Assembly (NCBI RefSeq): GCF_022605725.1
Contig: NC_065555.1
Span: forward strand, 9,438,938 to 9,502,937
Length of the DNA: 64,000 nt
Source of the DNA: Anthonomus grandis grandis
Taxonomy: Eukaryota; Arthropoda; Insecta; Coleoptera; Curculionidae
Direction of reading: 5' to 3'
A program made the translations under genes and the position numbers. Shown one piece after another: positions 46,752 through 57,828 of this stretch. Each line of letters starts with the position of its first letter. Positions within the stretch are counted from its first letter, which is position 1. The notes beneath the pieces are model-generated. The model was given only the letters and a program-made list of their open reading frames with translations. It was not told the origin of the DNA and ran no database searches.

Positions 46752-47755
46752 ATGGGTGATCATAATTTAAACGAAAGAGTTGGTAAAAACATCCTGGTAA
46801 AAACATCCACCATTCAACAATAGCCAGAATAAACTACGGGTTTGATCAGCCTGGTTCAGTAGGTGGAGTACGTCCTCATTTACATCGTACTCGAGCAAAT
46901 AATAATAACCAAAAAATTCTTGAATACTTTAATGCTAATCCGCAATCTAGCATTAGAGTTGCTAGTGCCAACTTAAATATTTCCAAAAATTGCATATGGA
47001 GGTGTTTAAAGAAAAATAATAAGAAGCCTTTCAAGCCTATATTCCTTCACACTTTGGAACACGGGGATGAAGAACGCAGGATAGAATATTGTTTGTGGTT
47101 ACAAGGCGAGTATTTGGCTAACCCTACATTTTTGAAAAATATCTTATACACCGATGAGGCAACATTTACTACAAACGGCATTGTGTCATCTCAAAATATT
47201 AGAATGTGGAGTAACGTAAATTCCCATTGGGTGATACAATCTAAAAGGCAGTATTCGCAGAAAATTAACGTATGGTGCGGTATCTTGAACGAACGTATAA
47301 TCGGGCCGTTTTTCTTTAATGAAAATCTAAATGGACTTAATTTTCTTCGATTCATGGAAGGTGATTTTAGTGACGTAATCTATGATTTGCCGTTAGCCGA
47401 AACAAGAAACTTACACATACAATTTGACGGTGCGCCTATCCAAAATGCAGTGGTAGTGCGGAATTGGCTAAATCAGAATTATCCGAATCGATGGATAGGA
47501 CGAAACAGTCCATTAATTCAGTGGCCAGCACGTTCCCCCGACGTTTCTCCCTTAGATTTTTTTCTTTGGGGAACCCTTAAAAACAAAGTGTACAAATCAA
47601 GACCGCAAACTCTACATGATCTTTGTGAGCGCATTAGGCAAGAGTGTAATGAAATAAGCAGGGTACAGTTAAGAAGGGTGGTAGTAAACAACAGAAGACG
47701 CATAGAAAAATGTATAAGAATTAATGGAGGACATATTGAAGGAACTAATATTTAG
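46752..47755 (+). pseudogene. transposase, intact except for a 14-bp tandem duplication
   Basis: ATG at 46752. The frame is shifted at 46782-46809, where ggtaaaaacatcc occurs twice in a row (period 14). The frame before the duplication, plus 14 bases, equals the frame that then stays open to the stop at 47753-47755. Without the extra 14 bases the frame would be 329 codons. Order: STIARINYGF (end of the helix-turn-helix), RVASANLNISKNCIW, KKPFKPIFL. The first catalytic block is ILYTDEATFTTNG, then INVWCGILNERIIGPFFFNE. The second block is HIQFDGAP and the third QWPARSPDVSPLDFFLWGTL, so all three Asp are present. The N-terminus is shorter than relatives by some tens of residues, so an internal loss before STIARI is possible. 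Alternative: translation from an internal start. Confidence 0.9.
46782..46809 (+). repeat. 14-bp tandem duplication causing the frameshift
   Basis: ggtaaaaacatcct (46782-46795) followed directly by ggtaaaaacatcca (46796-46809). It is the only visible lesion in the gene. Confidence 0.95.
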
Positions 47756-48735
47756 TTTTGTGGCATTAATTTTTAAATTTGAGTGTTAGCAAAGATAAAA
47801 TACTAGTAGTATTATTATCTTTGGTGTTAGGTAATTCTTTAAGGTAATTATTTTCAGTTTTTGCTGCTTAGCCTACATTACATTATTAAGTAACTAGTGA
47901 AGTATGAATTGCAACTTAACAATGAAATAATACTAAAAAATGTATAAATTAAGTTGTATTATTGTGAAGCCCAAAATAGTATAATAAAATGATCGATTGT
48001 TGTTTATTGAAGGATATTTCCAACCTTTATGTTTTTAAGACGCATGCTAATTAGCCAAAAATTTAAAAAATATTCGTATTTGATTAAGAATGTTATTGCG
48101 CCTTTTAAAAATTTGACTCCAATTTATTTCAACACCCTGTATACTATCATAACCAAATTTGGTGCACTTATATTTTAAGTGGTCCTGAACAATAAGCCAG
48201 TACCATTTTTCAAAAATAAATATCGCTAATACTACTTCTTGATTTTTCGCACTTCAAACTTGAATACAGTAGGCCATGACCTGTTTTCTCTAAATGTCAA
48301 ACTTGGCTCATAAGTGCCATTTTTGACCATCTATCCAACAAAAAAAAGTTTTTGAAAATTGGTCAAGAAACAAAAATTTTAGAGGGGTGGCTAACCCTTA
48401 AGTGGGACACACTGTATATGATAAAACAGAGTTCCTTTCTTTTCGTTCCTTACTTTTCTCTCATTCAGTTTTAGTTTTTTATAAGTTTGTTAAAACAAAG
48501 ATTCCTGTTTTTATATGTTACAACAAATTTTTAATAAATATAAAAATGTTATAAAAAAGCCGATTTATTTCTAGACGAAAAAATCAGTTTTCAAAATGAG
48601 TTGTCTTTATCAAAGTTATATACTATATAGTATATTCTATAAACATCTTTATTATTTATTGGACATTTGTTTGAACATACCTTATCATATTATGTTTTTC
48701 TTACTGATATTAAATAAATAGCTTGATTTTTCAAG

Positions 48736-49728
48736 GTGTATTCCGTAGTGAAAAATATATCAGGTACAGTTTTTGATGCTACCGTAGTTACTGTAACACT
48801 TTTACCAGCTGTTGGTAATATACAGGGTAATTTGATCATCAACGACGTCGCAGAAGCTGTAAATTCCGACAAAAGCACTATAAGACAGTTGCAGGAAAGA
48901 TTTAAGGAGCCTGGTGATGTGACAAAAAAAAATACTGGTCAAACTAGAGCAACAAAATCTATACATGATAGCTTTATTTACCTGCAGGCTACGCAAAACC
49001 CTATTAGTACTATTAACAAGCTAAGAAGTGAGTCTGAAAATGTTAATGGCGTTAGTGTAACTGCTTAAACAATAAAGAACAGGTTATATGATAATAATAC
49101 TTACGCTAAATGATTCGTTATAGCTTCAGTACTGTCAGTGAAATGGCATGCATTTTTTTACGAATAAATCAAGGTTTGCTTTATGTCTTGTGTTAAGAAT
49201 AAGTGTAAGAACTGTGCTTTTAATAAGTGGGCAAGGAAATAATGTTTAGCTTAAGTCTAGTTTTAATTTATGGTCTACTTCTGACAGGATATTTCTGGAA
49301 CCGGGATGCTGTTTCTGGATTACCGAGACCATCCATGGACAAACCGGAGTGTCCTAAAACAGTTATGGCCAACTTATACTTTTACTTTATTTTTATTTAT
49401 GTTTTTATTGAATGTAGCTTTTGCTAAATAAAGATACTATTTATTTATTTACCTGTTATTTATAGAAGGCTGATAATATAGCGAACACCTAGCAACACGT
49501 CTCGCTTATAAACTATTTAAGTTGACACCCGGATCTTTGATGGCTTGGGCTAGTCGATAGATTTTAAAACTAATTTGGTTACTATTGGAGGGTTTCTCAC
49601 AGCAAAAAATGTCAGAATCAAATTCTGGAACTCTCTATTGTTCATACAGGCATTCTACACTATTGCTATGGCCCACGTAATTACCTGATTTAAATTCTAT
49701 CGAGCACGTTTGAAATGTATTGATAAGG
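48736..49728 (+). pseudogene. Tc1-type transposase remnant (DD-E with IEHV motif)
   Basis: The N-terminal paired-like region reads STIRQLQERFKEPGDV, then TGQTRATKSIHDSFI and TIKNRLYDN (48865-49100). Near 49238-49300 a frame gives MFSLKSSFNLWSTSDRIF, matching the first catalytic block. The DES there is replaced by LKS, so the first Asp is lost. After about 180 bases of unrelated AT-rich sequence, 49540-49640 gives MAWASR (for MVWGGIS) and GFLTAKNV. At 49665-49728 WPT.LPDLNSIEHV.NVLIR is the third block, with its Glu. Stops replace Trp in EHVW. This is a different lineage from the WPARSPDLTPLDFFLW group elsewhere in the window. Terminal repeats not found. Confidence 0.85.
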
Positions 49729-49729
49729 T

Positions 49730-52120
49730 GTTTTTAATTTAAATGTATTAAATTTCAATATTTTCCAAATCAATTTTAAAATTTTCCTCTAATTGTCTTT
49801 AAATTACCTTTGTCTCTCAATTTTGATGTGCACATTTGAATCTTTTGTGCTAAGTACTGTAATTACGTATATAATTTATCTTTATAATTTTCATAATAAT
49901 TTTTCATAGAAATTGTAACTTAATTATTAAAAACCCCTTTAGTTTTAAAATAGACAATGACCTTAATTAAGCAAAAGCAGAAATATCTACAAATTAAATT
50001 AAATTTTTACAAATGGTTAAACTAAAAAAAAGTTGCTCAAGGGTGCTAAATTTGTGAGTTGATTTAAAATAAGATCATTAAAATACTATTTAGACAGAAT
50101 ACTTTAAGTGTCTTTAATGCATTTAGGCTTGTCTTTATTAGCTACGAAATTATAAATTCATATTTATTTCCCTACTAATTTAAATTTTATTTTATAACTA
50201 ATTTTTTGACCTGTCCTCTAAGCAATTGTTACTCATTAGTTACTACTGTTATATCAATATTAACCACACTTTTGTTTTAGATTGGCTTACACTTTTAAGG
50301 TATTAATCTTAACAACTAAAACAATTATTATTAGAATTTTAAGGTATATTTGTTTGCTACTGAATTGTATGGCACAAACCACATACAAAAACATTTGGAA
50401 ATTATTTGGAAATATGCAAAAAGTTGCGCGGTCTTCTTTAAACTGATTGGTCGACTGCGTGTGTTTCTACCAATGGCAATTCATGCCGGCGACAACGATA
50501 TACAGACGACGTGCTTTTGGGATTCTGGAGAAACTCAGTTGCGTCGCGACGTCGTGGAAAGGACGTGGGTTTGCCAGTCGGCGTCTCAGTGTATTCAGCA
50601 CGTGCTTGAAACATCGCGAGAGTTTTACTTCAGGTATACGCAAATTGTGGCTTATAAGTAGTGTGGTTTCTAATTATGGTTATTATTGCTATACATTTTT
50701 TTTTTCAAAAAAGGTATTTTTTGTACGACAGTTTTTGCTATTAAAAGTACATATCGGTGATGAGGAGACACTTTTGTGAGCAAGAAAAGATTTCTTTTTT
50801 GTATTTCATATTATTTAATAAATAAACTAAATTTATTTATGTATTTAGATTTGACGTATTTTGTGTTTTGTTATATATCAAATTTCCTTTATTAATTATA
50901 AAAAATTAATTTAGAAAATACTCCCTTAAAGAAAAGAATCTTTCACGTATTCAAGAAAGTAATCTCATTCGAAAAGTGTCCCATAATCTGAAAGTTATGA
51001 TTTTTTTTCACCACGTGACCTTAAGCAAGTTATTCTTTGAATTCATATGTTTTTCTCTCTAACCTTTTCTATATAAAAAAAGTTCCTTTACTAAATCAAA
51101 TTCGTAATTTTAACCAGTGTTTAAATGTTTGCTGGTCAAATTTAAGAGAATTTTTAAGGTTTAAAAAGACCTAAGCAAATATTTAATAAAAATTTTGATT
51201 AATAGGAGTATAATTAATTAAAAAAGAAAAGAGAATATATCGACACTAAAAAGCAGTTGGTTGGCTGAGCTGGAAATGCAAAAAGCTGCTTGATTAAAAA
51301 GCAGAAGTTCTAGACTAGGTACTGTAGCGTTTTAGAGTTTTAAGGAAAATTGATTTTATTAATCGTTAAATTGTAAAACAGTTTTTTCTTGATTAAAAGC
51401 AAAAATATTATGAATTTTTTAAATTTCTTTTAGGCAAGTTTTAGGATAAAATGGATGTGATTCCGGTAATGTGTTTAAAATATTAATGAGGTGACGCTGT
51501 ACTCGCTAAAATATTTACAAAAAATCCCTATAAATTTAATTTAACTTTAAATTATCCATAACCAAATTAGTATGGTAGTTTTAAAATAGCTAAAAATATG
51601 ATGTGAAAAATGTGTATCCATAACCTCTTGCCATTTTTTATTGAACCCTAACACTAGCTAAATAGTGAGTCAATATAAGTAAATAAGTAAAATGTAAATG
51701 TAGTAAAATTTGTACAACAAAAAATTATGATGATTAAAGTTTCTATAAGCTATCTTTGGGATCGAAACAAAGTTAAAGTATGCTCAAAATTAAAAAAAAA
51801 AGTTATAATTTCAAAAAATGAGATACCGAAAAAAATGTTTACGATATAGAATTTTTTTTTTGGATTAATATTAAATTTTTTTGTCTTAATATCCATTAAA
51901 TACACTTTAACTAAAACATTACTATAATAGTATGGGAAATTTTTAAATGAGCATCAAATATTATGGATGTACAACAAAATGCGGTAACTATTTTACCTAA
52001 CATGGTAACTTTTATATTTCTGTATATCAAATAAATTTATCGGTGAACAAACTTAAGGCATTTTTATATTTTTAATCTGCCAACAAAAGCAGGCACCAAA
52101 AAATACACAAAGGTTACAAA
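49730..52120. other. interval with a CpG-containing patch
   Basis: Mostly AT-rich without genes. The patch at 50430-50640 is listed separately. The part after 51400 may be the left flank or left end of the MULE; the motif aaatgagcatc at 51947 recurs there. Confidence 0.35.
50430..50640 (+). promoter_or_regulatory. candidate promoter / untranslated first exon
   Basis: A sharply less AT-rich segment with many CG dinucleotides. It contains CCAAT-type boxes (gattggtc, accaatgg), an insect-type initiator TCAGTG at 50586 and an E-box (cacgtg) near 50600. A good donor site follows (ttcag then gtatac, 50634). A first exon of about 45-50 bases from the initiator to the donor is possible. The overlapping open frames (50350-50661, 50447-50779) show no domain. 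Fragment of an unknown repeat is the alternative. Confidence 0.3.
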
Positions 52121-52123
52121 AAA

Positions 52124-52209
52124 TCTAAATGAGCTTCTAATTTTCAAAACCAGTTTACCAAAATACCAACTAAACTTCAAAAACTCTAAATGAGCATCTA
52201 ATTTTCAAA
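52124..52209 (+). repeat. 61-bp-period direct repeat upstream of the MULE gene
   Basis: Two 25-base copies (52124-52148 and 52185-52209) differ at one site. Inverted related copies follow the gene. Confidence 0.85.
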
Positions 52210-52266
52210 TTCATTTCAACTAAAATATTATATAATCATCAATTTTTTTTCTTAAAAGTTTTTATT

Positions 52267-54034
52267 TTGCATTCGGCAACAGCTTTCGTTAATGAACTAC
52301 AAAAAAATCCGGCAACGTGCGTTTATACTGGAGCGATAGTTGAAGAATTAGAAACAAAAAAAAAGCGTGGCGAGAGTAAGCAGTGGCTCTTTGTCAAAAA
52401 ATTTGCATGTGTTAAAGAAGCGGAGGAAGTTGTTCGTGCAGAAAATACTTGGTCTATTTTAATAACACATATGACTGAAGAAGGAAAGAAAAGGTTTTAT
52501 CGCTGTAACAAAGTAAAACGTCGTGGCCCTCAGTGTGTGGCACAAATTTATTTAGTGTTTGAAGCTACATCAACTGCTGTTTTGCTCTATCGTGTAGAGG
52601 TTGCCCATAATCACGAGTCGATTAGAATTCGTTCTGATTACGGAATAAGTCAGGAAGTTAAGACAGAAATAAACAAACTATTTGATTTACATTTGAAGCC
52701 TAAAGCTATTTTAAAAAGTCTTAGTAAGATGGAGGGAGTAAAATTACCATCAATGAAACAAATGAATAATTATCTATCAAGTCGTAGACGTGTTAAATAC
52801 GGTTCCTCAACTATAAGTCTAGGAGAACTGGAGCGATGGATATTAAATCATACAGCAGTTCCCGAGGACATACACCAAGTGTTTGTACTTTCTTATTATA
52901 TATTCGAGGATGAACCAATGTCCTTTCGCTTTGCATTGTCTACAAAACATTTACTGGGGTTAGCAGAATGTCATGCAAATATTATCCATGCTGATGCGAC
53001 ATACAAGTTGATTTGGCAAGGGTTCCCGGTATTAGTTGTAGGAACTACAGATAAACATAGAAAATTTCATCGGATATGTCTAGGAGTTTCGACAAACGAG
53101 CATCAGGAAGATTTTACCATGTTATTTAATAGTTTAAAAGAACAGCTTTTGTTTGTATACGGACATTCTCTACAACCGTCGGTATTAGTTCGTGATGCCG
53201 CAAAGAGCATCCAAAATGCTTTTACAGAAGTCTTTGGTCCTGAACCCATTGTGAGAATGTGTTGGGCACATGCAAAAACAAAAATGCAAACCAGGGTTGA
53301 ACAAACTTGCTCAGACAAAAACGCCCGAAAGAATATATTACAAGACATTGATGCTTTACAGTCCGTTACTTCTCCTGAACATTTTACTAGCGCATCACAG
53401 CTTTTTATGAGAAAATGGAAAACCCAAACTAATATTATTAAATACTTCAAAGAAGAGTGGTTAACTCAAAATCGCAATTGGTACCTAGGTGCTGCCCCAG
53501 GATCACCAGCCACAAACAACGCACTGGAATCGTTTAATAGAACCATAAAATATAGCAATACATTACGCGAAAGGTTTCCGAGATAGTTAACGAATGGTCC
53601 TGCAAAACTACAGAGGAGTCTTTTTCAATTACTCCACTTATTAAACTTCCTAATTGGACAAAAGCATATCAATGGGCAAAATTAGACAAAAAAATAAAGG
53701 TGTTAGATGCTGACACGAAGAACAATATCTATATAGTACCAGGAGGTCAAGTATTGGATGTTCAGGCTGAAAAACCTTGGGAAACTTTTGATGAATTTAA
53801 ATAATTTTTTTTTCCACTTGGAGAATAACAATTCCCAAAGAAAAAAATGATTGGATGAATGGTAGCTGCAATTGTCCACAGTTTTTTAAGATGTATATGT
53901 GCAAACATCTTCTGGGCCTAGCAATTAGATTAAAATATACAGTTCCGCCTGTAGAGGCAAAAAATATACATATTGGACAAAAAAGAAAGCGTGGACGTCG
54001 ATCAAAATCCAAACCTGCTTTGGTAATTCAGTGA
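52267..54034 (+). pseudogene. MULE transposase with zinc-binding N-terminus and SWIM finger, two frameshifts
   Basis: Open from about 52249 to 53586 without a stop. No upstream in-frame ATG, but a polypyrimidine tract and AG (52240-52257) suggest a spliced start; the first in-frame ATG codons lie further in. Domains: a FLYWCH/FAR1-like region at residues ~55-120 (FYRCNKVKRRGPQCVAQ and VAHNHE). The MULE domain spans ~235-430 with HADATYKLIW (first Asp), VRDAAKSIQNAFTEVFG (second Asp), the typical C..H in RMCWAHAKTKM, and TNNALESFNRTIK (third acidic Glu). A frameshift at about 53575 opens a second frame (SEIVNEWSCKTTEESF to 53801). A second shift near 53800 leads to the SWIM finger CNCPQFFKMYMCKHLLG and a basic tail KKRKRGRRSKSK-like, ending at 54034. 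All catalytic residues are present. Sequencing error in homopolymers (eight T at 53805) could explain one shift. Confidence 0.9.
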
Positions 54035-54384
54035 TGTTTTTAATTTATTGAAGTCTTATTAATAATTTGTTTAATGTTCACTCTTTTTTGTTTTGTGGTT
54101 CAAATACTGTTTTAAAAATGAAATTTTTTGTTCTTTTTGTTTTATAAATAGAAGACAATAAAGTATATTTGTGATGCCTATTTTTGTTTTATTTTATGCT
54201 CACTAGCTTTTGTCATATTATAAAGTATGAGGTTCAAACAGTTTTTAGAAGCTTTATTATTTAAATAGCTATCCAGATTAGTATAAAACAGTTGACAATA
54301 TTAACTTTATTAGATGCTAAAGATTAGATGCTCAATAAGTATTTTTGTTGCTCCACCCAGTTTTTAAACGTGCTAAAAAGTATA

Positions 54385-57300
54385 AAAACTGATGTTCGAT
54401 TAAATACTACCCTAATGGTATAGTGGATTGAAAATGTAAAGTAAACCACTCACAATATTTACTTCATTATCCTACGAAAAAAAATTTGTCGGATAATTCT
54501 AAAATGTTATTACATATACCTTATTTGTACAAAAACTAAGGTATAAATCATGTAGCAAAAGGCATTAAAATAATAACGTTAATAGTAAAAGAACGCATTT
54601 TATCATTAGAGGTTGATCCTACCAAATAAATTTTGCCTAGCAAAATGTAAGCAATATTTCGTTTAAAGCAATAAATCATAGTAGAATTCAAAGAAAATTG
54701 AGTGAATAATTTCTGCAGTGATATAAATAGTAGTTTTATCCTAGATGCTTCTCTATTTTGATCACTTAATTAATGTACAATTTTGCTTTATAAAACTTTT
54801 TTTTATACTTTGTAGCCCAAAAACAAATTTGTACAATAAAACTTTAAATTGACTTTAGAAAAAAATAAAGAATTTAAGACTTATATTTTTAATTAATTAA
54901 TGCAAAAATATATAAGAGGTCAGTGGAGCATATTTCTTTTTATACATTAACAACCCATGCTGATCTATATTTTTGGATTTAAAATCACTAAAAAATTCAT
55001 CTTTTAAGGATTGGCTCGATAGTTAAGTGAAACCCTTTATGATTATAATGTTAATATGCCAAATATTGAAAAAAAAATATTATTGGGTTTATTGGTCAAT
55101 TGTTAAAAGCTATTTGTTTCTAGCTAACGTTTCGAATTATATTTAATTTATCTTCAGGACTTTAAACTAGATACAAGGAAATAATGTTTAACATTTTTTG
55201 TTTTTTTTTTCCTTTATATTTTCTATAAATATTAGTAGAGCTTCAAAAAGGAGTGGGGAAAAGAAAAACTTTCAAAAACTTATCGAAGTCACAGTTCTCT
55301 CTTAGGTTTTATTTTGTATTATATTTGTGACTCCAAACTTTGGGATTTAACCTTACAATAAAATATTGTGATAAATTCTTATTAATACACTTCAAAAAAT
55401 TATGCAAATTTATACTAGAAGAATGGATGATAAAGATTATTTTTATTTTATATATTCCTGTTTTTTTTAAATTTTATTTAAGAAGTTTATTATTATATTA
55501 TAAATATGTTTATTTTTTTAAACGCAATCTAATTATTTTTTTTGCTTAATTGTAACTAGTGTTTTTTTTATTAAACATTTCAAATTTCAGAATTTATATC
55601 GAGAAAAAGCCACTACTGATAACATAGTTTTAAAATGAGTTGTATTTAAATATTTAACAAAATGCATTTATTTCATTGCTTCATTGGCAAAATACTTTAT
55701 TTTGAAAGAAAGATTTGACAGCTTAGAATATACTTACCACATTAAAATAGCTATCTGACTTAATTGTTATTTACAAGTGCACTTAAAGTTCCAATAAGGC
55801 ACATAACTTAACAGTGTATTTTTTCCGTGAGATAAATAAAATAAATATATAAAAACACGCAAAAGGTAATATTAAAAATATATCGTGTTTGCAAAATACA
55901 TATTTTTTTCATAAGCCTCAGAAAATTAAAAAGCTGTTACGGAACACCAGCAACGTTCGACGTTAAATAACCGCTCAGGTGTTAGTACGGTTTAACCCGT
56001 AAATGAAAATATAATTCGCTTAAATAAAATAAATGGATTTTTGTAATAAAAATGTTACAGAATATGCGTATTAACACATGGTAAAAGCTAAATTCTTGCT
56101 TGTGAATTACAGTTAATTTTGATAGTAATTAATAGGTAAAATAATGACAATATACAGTTAGTTATTAGTAATATCTAAGAATATACAGGGTGACCTTGAC
56201 AAGGTCGAATTCCGAAAAATTGCTTAAAACCCATTCAAATTTTAGAGATATTTTAAACTGAGGTCAACGTCATTTTTTTACTTAGACCTCTTGTTTTTTA
56301 AATTGATATAAAACAGAAAGGACATTTTTAAAGTGATATTTTTATATTCTTTATGATAGCCCTGACTAGGTCCAAAGCTTTAAAAGCTCTTCAATGCTGT
56401 TCAACTCAAATTTTAGAGTTTTCTAAGAAAGCAAACGTAAAGTAACAAGAGATTATTCTGCAGCAATTCTTATACGATATCGTAACAGTTTTGATTATGC
56501 TCATTACCATCTCTCACATTAATCATTTTTATTAAGAAAATTGGTCAATAAAATTCTTTGTTTTAGTCCTAACTGTGGTAATACATTTTCCAGCAAATTA
56601 ATAAATTTTCATCTTTTTGGAGCACTTTCTTCTTGTTTCTGTCAAACGTGTATACCATCAACTAAACACGCTTTTCATTAGTAGTTTTATGATTGCTGAG
56701 CTCTTTCTATTTTTGGCTACTAACCATATTTCCTCTTTAGATATAATTGTCAACACCAAATTATCTTTGGCGGTGTATTTGTCAAAATCCCTTAAAAGGC
56801 TTTGACATCTACGTAGAGGGAGCTAAACCAAAGGGTCTATATCAAAAGTAGTAGAACTAATTTAAAAATAAAACAATTCATTACTATTCTATAAAATAAC
56901 ACCTTCATACTAAAGCTAACGCTGCTACCTTTCACCGTACGCCGTCTGGTAGCCTCTTTAGAAGCTAGAACTAGATCGGAACTGTAGGTAGGGAACGACA
57001 ACGACACGATATCAAATCGGTCCACCAATTGTCACGCAGTGTCCAATCTTCGAAAATTATCGCACGTTAGTCACTGGATTTTCTAGCACTAGCATATAAA
57101 ATTTGTAATTTACAGTTTCATTAAGGTGAACTAATCAGCATTTGCTTACGCGAGTTTGCAATTTTCCAGATTATCTTTTGGTTTTCGAGTTTTTGGACTT
57201 CTGGAATACCTAAGTTTTCTCGCCTGTTTTCTTAAGGTTTAGGATGTTTTTGTTCACTACAAAAACCCGCTTCACAACAGCCACTGTTCTTATTCAATCA

Positions 57301-57695
57301 AAGTAAATTGCTAGGCTACCTAATTTTTTGGTAAACCGTCATGGTAAACTTGTTTCTTAGATGCCAAAATATGGGCTGGTTTTAGCAGTATTCATTTTTC
57401 TAAGCATCCAGTCCAATCTACAAAATGAATTCTTTTTATTTTAATGTACTTTTTATATCTTATTTATGGCAATAATTTCTTGAACTTGGGAAAAAATTAC
57501 CAGAAATTTTCTCAAATTTAAAGCTTAACAAAATAAACATTTTCCAATTTATGGCCTACTTAACTTATCCTGATCAAAAAATTAGTATTTTTCTAATATA
57601 TTATTAAAAGCGTAATTAGAAATCACACATATTTTTATTATTGTATTATATGTATATTAGGAAAAACTTGAACTATAATAGTTTTTTTTCAAATT
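54385..57695. other. AT-rich interval with scattered repeat traces
   Basis: Holds the hammerhead-like core at 55130-55157 and a single transposon-tip-like atatacagggtgacc at 56184. A less AT-rich patch at 56900-57060 might be a promoter of the exon at 57700. No domain-bearing frame was found; 55340-55549, 56617-56805 and 56837-57028 are unrecognised. Confidence 0.4.
55130..55157 (-). ncRNA. second hammerhead-ribozyme-like core
   Basis: Minus strand: CTGAAGA, an A/T-only stem (aatt...aatt), then GAAAC and GTTAGC. It fits the CUGANGA and GAAA boxes of the hammerhead core. The weak stem II suggests a decayed copy. No surrounding inverted repeat was noticed. Confidence 0.35.
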
Positions 57696-57699
57696 TCAG

Positions 57700-57828
57700 A
57701 AAGTCAAATAGCAATAATACTAAATGACTTGACATTGAGCAAGGTTTATCTGGACGTTTCCTAAAACAGGTATCCTAAGATGTGGGCTGTGTCTGCTACA
57801 ATAGTTTTTACTGGTTTATTTCTACTAG
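57700..57828 (+). CDS. candidate host exon with signal-peptide start
   Basis: The segment is preceded by a good 3' splice site (gttttttttcaaatttcag, AG at 57698-57699). It ends at a consensus 5' splice site (ctag then gtaagt, 57829). It carries about 80 untranslated bases, then ATG at 57780 with an A at -3, encoding MWAVSATIVFTGLFLL plus one base of the next codon. The 16 residues are hydrophobic like a secretory signal peptide, and the exon would end inside that peptide, a common gene structure in insects. No downstream exon could be identified. The upstream first exon might lie in the patch at 56900-57060. This is the only segment in the window that looks like an active host gene, but the call rests on splice signals and one short peptide. 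Confidence 0.4.

Larger units (their letters stand above)
46135..48414 (+). mobile_element. well-preserved Tc1/mariner-superfamily transposon with ~450-bp inverted arms
   Basis: The tips cagtgtgtcccacttaag (46135) and its inverse (ending 48414) are flanked by TA (46133-46134 and 48415-48416). The inverted arms run 46135-46590 and 47968-48414 and differ at only about 15-20 sites by eye. They enclose a transposase gene (46752-47755). Within each arm, ~278 bases from the tip, a second terminus-like motif tatacagggtgttg occurs, again inverted in the other arm (46411-46424 and about 48131-48144). This is either an unusually long TIR or one element inside the arms of another. The high arm identity and almost intact gene make it one of the youngest elements in the window. 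Confidence 0.93.
52122..54380 (+). mobile_element. Mutator-like (MULE) element, borders approximate
   Basis: The gene (52267-54034) is flanked by related short repeats. tctaaatgagc.tctaattttcaaa occurs at 52124-52148 and 52185-52209. Inverted forms (attagatgct, agattagatgctcaat) lie at 54308-54335, after the gene. These may be subterminal parts of inverted ends. Clean tips and the 8-10-bp target duplication expected for MULEs were not found, so the borders are a guess. Confidence 0.55.

Noticed and set aside
53103..53450. 115-codon minus-strand frame
   Set aside because: Antisense of the MULE catalytic core.
56184..56215. transposon-tip-like atatacagggtgacc with an internal gaccttg/caaggtc palindrome
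   Set aside because: No matching inverted end or coding remnant within 1 kb, so not called as an element.
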